Source: Eggerthellaceae bacterium
GTDB lineage: Bacteria > Actinomycetota > Coriobacteriia > Coriobacteriales > Eggerthellaceae
Assembly (NCBI GenBank): GCA_017459485.1
Contig: JAFUCW010000427.1
Location: forward strand, 1-8,272
Reading direction: 5' to 3'
Length of the DNA: 8,272 bases
In this document: in pieces, positions 5,304 to 8,272 of the stretch
How the letters are laid out: each line of letters opens with the position of its first letter
Position numbering within the stretch: the first letter of the stretch is position 1
The notes under the pieces: model-generated
Database searches by the model: none
The model's input: only the letters and a program-made list of their open reading frames with translations
Told to the model about the DNA's origin: nothing
Made by a program: the position numbers and the translations under genes

Positions 5304-6953
5304 ATGGATACACAGGCGAACGTTTACGATGCAGTCATCGTGGGAGCGGGACCGGCGGGACTTACCGCCGCCCTGTACTTGGCTCGTGCACGCATGCGCG
5401 TGATCGTGGTTGAAAAGGACAAGTTCGGCGGACAAATCACCATCACCGAAGAAGTCGTCAACTACCCAGGCATCGAGCGCACGAGCGGCAAGGCACTCAC
5501 CGACACGATGCGCAAGCAGGCAGAGGCGTTCGGCGCCGAAATGAAGCTTGCCGAAGTGACTTCCATCGAAGAGGGCGAAGTGAAGATCGTGCACACCTCC
5601 GCAGGAGACATCGAAGCACATGCCGTGCTGCTTGCCATCGGCAGTCAGCCACGCAGCATCGGATTCCCCGGTGAGGCGGAGTTCAAGGGACATGGTGTGG
5701 CCTATTGCGCCACATGCGACGGCGAGTTCTTCACTGGAAAGCGCGTCTACGTGGTAGGAGGCGGATTCGCAGCGGCCGAAGAGAGCGTCTTTCTGACCAA
5801 GTACGCATCCGATGTGCACATCCTCATTCGCGGCGACGACTTCAGCTGCGCACCTGCCGCCGCAGACCCCGCCCGCGCCAACGACAAGATCAGTATCCAC
5901 ACCAACACCGAAATCGCAGAGCTTTCAGGCGATGCAATGCCGCGCAAGATCGTGACCAAGAACAACAAGACAGGCGAAACCGAGACATTCGAAGCACCCG
6001 AAGGCGACACGTTCGGCGTGTTCGTCCTGGCAGGCTATGCCCCCGACACTGCGCCGTTCAAGGACCTGGTTGAACTGGATGAACGCGGAAACATCGTCAC
6101 GCACGACACCACGCACACGAGCGCGGAAGGCATTTTCGCTGCAGGAGACGTAACGGTGAAGAACCTGCGTCAGGTCGTCACCGCTACAGGAGAGGCCGCC
6201 ATAGCTGCGACCGAGATGGAACACTACATCGCCCAGCGCCAGAAAGCAACCGGCATCGTGCCGCAAGCCCCTGCCACGCGCATGGGCACACCAACCCAGG
6301 AGGCAAACGCCGCCCCTGCAGCTACGGCAAGTGCCCCTGCATCTGCCGGCACATTCTTTGACGCAGACGCTGCCGCCCAGATAGCAGCCGTGTTCGAGCG
6401 CATGGAGCGACCCATGGTACTCGACCTCGCGCTCGACGACCGCCCCGTTTCCGCGGAGCTCGAGGCGTACGCCACCGAGCTTGCGGGCCTGGGAGACAAA
6501 CTGACAGTTTCGAAGTCCCAAGCCGAAAGCGAAGACCACCTGCCCCGCGTGGCAATCTGCGCGCCGGACGGAAAGCCAACCGGCCTTGCCTTCCACGGTG
6601 TGCCGGGGGGCCACGAAGGCAACAGCTTCATCCGAGGCTTCTACAACGCCGCCGGCCCCGGTCAGCCGCTCGACGACGCGACCCGCACCGCAATCGAGGC
6701 GATCGACAAGCCGATCAAGCTGCAGATTCTCGTGTCGCTTACCTGCACCATGTGCCCCGACTTGGTAGTGGCCGCCCAGCGCATCGCAGCGCTCAACCCG
6801 CAGGTGACCGCAGAGGTCTACGACATCGCCCATTTCCCCGACCTGCGCGAAGCCTACAACGTGATGAGCGTTCCCTGCCTGGTCATCAACGACGGAGAAA
6901 CCGTGAGCTTCGGGAAGAAAGGCATTCCGGAGCTGCTCGAACTCATAGCCTAG
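5304..6953 (+). CDS. Thioredoxin reductase fused to a C-terminal AhpF-N-terminal-type dithiol domain
   Basis: FAD-dependent disulfide reductase of 549 residues, cytosolic, acting in thiol and peroxide defence. Residues 1-315 are a TrxB-type reductase: FAD site GAGPAG (14-19), redox pair CATC (135-138), pyridine-nucleotide loop GGGFAAAEE (152-160), and second FAD motif FAAGDV near 278. An Ala/Pro/Thr-rich linker (about 318-350) leads to a region like the N-terminal domain of AhpF, with paired thioredoxin folds: LDLALDDRPVSAELEAYATE, then the dithiol CTMCPD (481-486) and the cis-Pro segment MSVPCLVIN. In AhpF this domain comes first, so the order here is reversed. The usual NADPH-phosphate motif HRRxxxR is absent; LIRGDDF stands there, which suggests NADH or another donor. 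The dithiol domain may pass electrons from CATC to a peroxiredoxin or other thiol partner. The downstream neighbour is cydD. Name it TrxB/AhpF-like, since the physiological partner is unknown. Confidence 0.93.
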   Translation: MDTQANVYDAVIVGAGPAGLTAALYLARARMRVIVVEKDKFGGQITITEEVVNYPGIERTSGKALTDTMRKQAEAFGAEMKLAEVTSIEEGEVKIVHTSAGDIEAHAVLLAIGSQPRSIGFPGEAEFKGHGVAYCATCDGEFFTGKRVYVVGGGFAAAEESVFLTKYASDVHILIRGDDFSCAPAAADPARANDKISIHTNTEIAELSGDAMPRKIVTKNNKTGETETFEAPEGDTFGVFVLAGYAPDTAPFKDLVELDERGNIVTHDTTHTSAEGIFAAGDVTVKNLRQVVTATGEAAIAATEMEHYIAQRQKATGIVPQAPATRMGTPTQEANAAPAATASAPASAGTFFDADAAAQIAAVFERMERPMVLDLALDDRPVSAELEAYATELAGLGDKLTVSKSQAESEDHLPRVAICAPDGKPTGLAFHGVPGGHEGNSFIRGFYNAAGPGQPLDDATRTAIEAIDKPIKLQILVSLTCTMCPDLVVAAQRIAALNPQVTAEVYDIAHFPDLREAYNVMSVPCLVINDGETVSFGKKGIPELLELIA

Positions 6954-6970
6954 AAGGTCGCGAACGCACC

Positions 6971-7002
6971 GCGCGCTACAACGTAGGTTGTAAATAGCGC
7001 GC
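6971..7002 (+). terminator. Hairpin after the thioredoxin reductase gene, possible terminator
   Basis: GCGCGC (6971-6976) pairs with GCGCGC (6997-7002), and TACAAC pairs with GTTGTA (6977-6982 with 6987-6992) around a GTAG loop, leaving a 4-base bulge. This gives 12 base pairs starting 17 bp after the stop codon. No run of T follows, so a factor-independent terminator is not certain; it could instead protect the mRNA end or only partly separate the reductase gene from cydD. Confidence 0.45.
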
Positions 7003-7019
7003 CAAATGTATGTCACCGC

Positions 7020-7096
7020 ACCGCGTCTTTGCACACGGCGCGGTTTGCATGCGTACAATGACGTCGTTTCATACGTATCGGACGATTCCGCGAGGA
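7020..7096 (+). promoter_or_regulatory. Candidate cydD promoter region with a dyad, and cydD ribosome binding site
   Basis: An inverted repeat ACCGCG-N13-CGCGGT (7020-7044) is followed by TACAAT at 7054-7059, a good -10 match, but the best -35 candidate (TTGCAC, 7029-7034) has a long 19-bp spacing and lies inside the dyad. CGCACCGCG occurs at 6965-6973 and again at 7017-7025. GAGGA (7092-7096) lies 7 nt before the TTG start at 7104. Promoter call is tentative; the ribosome binding site is good. Confidence 0.35.
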
Positions 7097-7103
7097 CACT
7101 TAG

Positions 7104-8272
7104 TTGATAGACCGTTCTTTGTTTGCATTGCCGAAAGTCGGCATGGTAATGGGCATACTGCTCGGTGTGTCGCTTGCATACGCGGCATGCACGCTGGGCG
7201 AAGCGTTCTCTCTTGCGCAAGCCATCACCAACCTCTGGGAAGGCGGGGCGCTCCCTGAGCAAGTTACGCTCCTTTGCGTGTTCGCTGCCTGTTTTGTGGG
7301 CAAGCAGGTCCTTGTCTTCGGACGCGACACGTTCCTCGCCCGTTTTTCGCAGCAGCGCGTGAGCGAGCTGCGCGACCAGCTCCTCGACGGCGTCTTCGGC
7401 AGCAAAAGCGGCATCGTCTCCGAGCATGGTTCGGCGGCCGTCACTCAAGCGGCGCTCGACGGCATCGACCAGGTGGAGACCTACCTTTCGCTCATCCTTC
7501 CCAAGATCGTGGGAATCGTCGCGATTCCGATACCAGTGCTCATCGCTGTGTTCACGCTCGACGTCGTCTCCGGCGTTATCCTGCTCGTTTTCTTCCCCGT
7601 CATCATCTTCTTCATGATACTCATAGGCAAGCAGGCAAGCGCCCGCGCAGAAGCGCAGTACAGCACCTACAACGCGCTTTCGAACCACTTCATCGACACG
7701 CTGCGTGGCATCGAGACGCTCAAGGTGTTCGGGCGCAGCAAGTCCTACCGCACGCACATCTTCGAGTCGAGCGAGGACTTCAGGCGCGCCACCATCGAAA
7801 CGCTCAAGATTGCCACGCTTTCGAGCGGCGTGCTCGACCTGATCGCGACGCTTGGCGTGGCCGCCGTGGCGCTCATGCTGGGATTCCGTCTGCTCGACGG
7901 CACCATCCTGCTCCTGCCAGCCCTGACAGTGCTCATCCTCTCCCCCGAGTTCTTCTTGCCCATCCGCGATTTCGCGGGAGACTTCCATGCATCGCTCGAC
8001 GGCAAAAACGCCCTTGTAAGCATCATGTCCATGGTCTCCGGTGCTGCAAAAGACGGCGTAAGCGCCAGCGAAGTTGCCCCGTGGAACGCCGAGTCAGTCC
8101 TTCGGTTCGACAACGTGTCCTTCTGCTACGACCAAGCCGAAGATGCGCCTGCGTCCGAACAAGAGAGCGGTGCACCTGAAACGCCACCGGTGCATCGCGC
8201 CCTTGACGACATCAGCTTCGAAGCCAAGGGCTTTGCCAAAGTGGGCGTGGTGGGCGTCTCCGGTTCGGGCAA
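7104..8272 (+). CDS. cydD: Thiol reductant ABC exporter, CydD-type subunit (partial, 3' end outside window)
   Basis: Half of the heterodimeric CydDC exporter, which in characterised bacteria moves glutathione or cysteine outward and is needed to assemble cytochrome bd oxidase. The 389 complete codons cover the transmembrane domain and the start of the nucleotide-binding domain. Membrane segments are visible near residues 13-35, 50-70, 133-155 and 155-178. The stretch GIETLKVFGRSKSYRTHIFE, then SEDFRRATIETLKIATLSSG and LSPEFFLPIRDFAGDFHASL, matches the CydD pattern rather than other exporters. The ATPase domain begins near VLRFDNVSFCYD, and Walker A GVSGSG (384-389) is cut by the window edge. 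About 20 acidic residues (AEDAPASEQESGAPETPP) are inserted just after the A-loop Tyr. TTG at 7104 was chosen because GAGGA lies 7 nt upstream and an in-frame TAG immediately precedes it; the next ATG (7143) has no ribosome binding site. CydC probably follows. Confidence 0.88.
   Translation, partial: MIDRSLFALPKVGMVMGILLGVSLAYAACTLGEAFSLAQAITNLWEGGALPEQVTLLCVFAACFVGKQVLVFGRDTFLARFSQQRVSELRDQLLDGVFGSKSGIVSEHGSAAVTQAALDGIDQVETYLSLILPKIVGIVAIPIPVLIAVFTLDVVSGVILLVFFPVIIFFMILIGKQASARAEAQYSTYNALSNHFIDTLRGIETLKVFGRSKSYRTHIFESSEDFRRATIETLKIATLSSGVLDLIATLGVAAVALMLGFRLLDGTILLLPALTVLILSPEFFLPIRDFAGDFHASLDGKNALVSIMSMVSGAAKDGVSASEVAPWNAESVLRFDNVSFCYDQAEDAPASEQESGAPETPPVHRALDDISFEAKGFAKVGVVGVSGSG

Noticed and set aside
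5925..7988. A 687-residue open frame on the minus strand, antisense to the thioredoxin reductase and cydD genes.
   Set aside because: It lies opposite two clearly recognised genes and crosses their intergenic hairpins; it is a product of GC-rich codon bias.

Overview
The window looks like chromosomal DNA from a GC-rich, high-G+C Gram-positive anaerobe. Codon use, TTG/GTG starts, AAGGAGG-type ribosome binding sites and gene content best fit a gut or oral Coriobacteriia/Eggerthellaceae-type actinobacterium. That assignment is inference from general familiarity, since no rRNA or marker phylogeny is available here.

Left part, minus strand (about 2626 to 1): a polar amino-acid ABC importer in the order permease 1, permease 2, ATPase, substrate-binding lipoprotein, the last cut by the window edge. 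The permeases overlap, and the second permease abuts the natural ATG of the ATPase (TAA ATG). The ATPase reading frame carries an in-frame amber codon at codon 13, so the full-length protein cannot be made by ordinary translation; only a GTG restart just inside the conserved N-terminus is open. The binding-protein gene has its own -10 and a strong ribosome binding site. Two adjacent dyads, one holding a TATAAT, lie ahead of the operon.

Middle (2630 to 4782): a divergent uracil salvage pair. uraA (uracil permease, minus) imports uracil and upp (uracil phosphoribosyltransferase, plus) converts it to UMP. They share a 149-bp control region with a palindromic ATTATAAT that reads as a -10 on both strands. 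The uraA side has nested inverted repeats in its leader.

4783 to 5303 is a 521-bp stretch without a credible gene. It holds a ~100-bp near-perfect inverted repeat, two exact 35-bp direct repeats 108 bp apart, and three hairpins with different arms but a similar TCGCT-CGCT loop, each followed by a 13-mer GCGGGACCTGCGG (four copies in all). It ends in an A+T-richer promoter region. This is the part least explained by ordinary annotation, and it looks like a composite REP-like or structured-RNA repeat locus.

Right part, plus strand: a 549-residue flavoprotein made of a thioredoxin reductase with a C-terminal AhpF-N-terminal-type dithiol domain (the reverse of AhpF domain order), then a hairpin, then the 5' part of cydD, a subunit of the CydDC-type thiol exporter needed for cytochrome bd assembly. 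Together they suggest a thiol-redox theme on this side.
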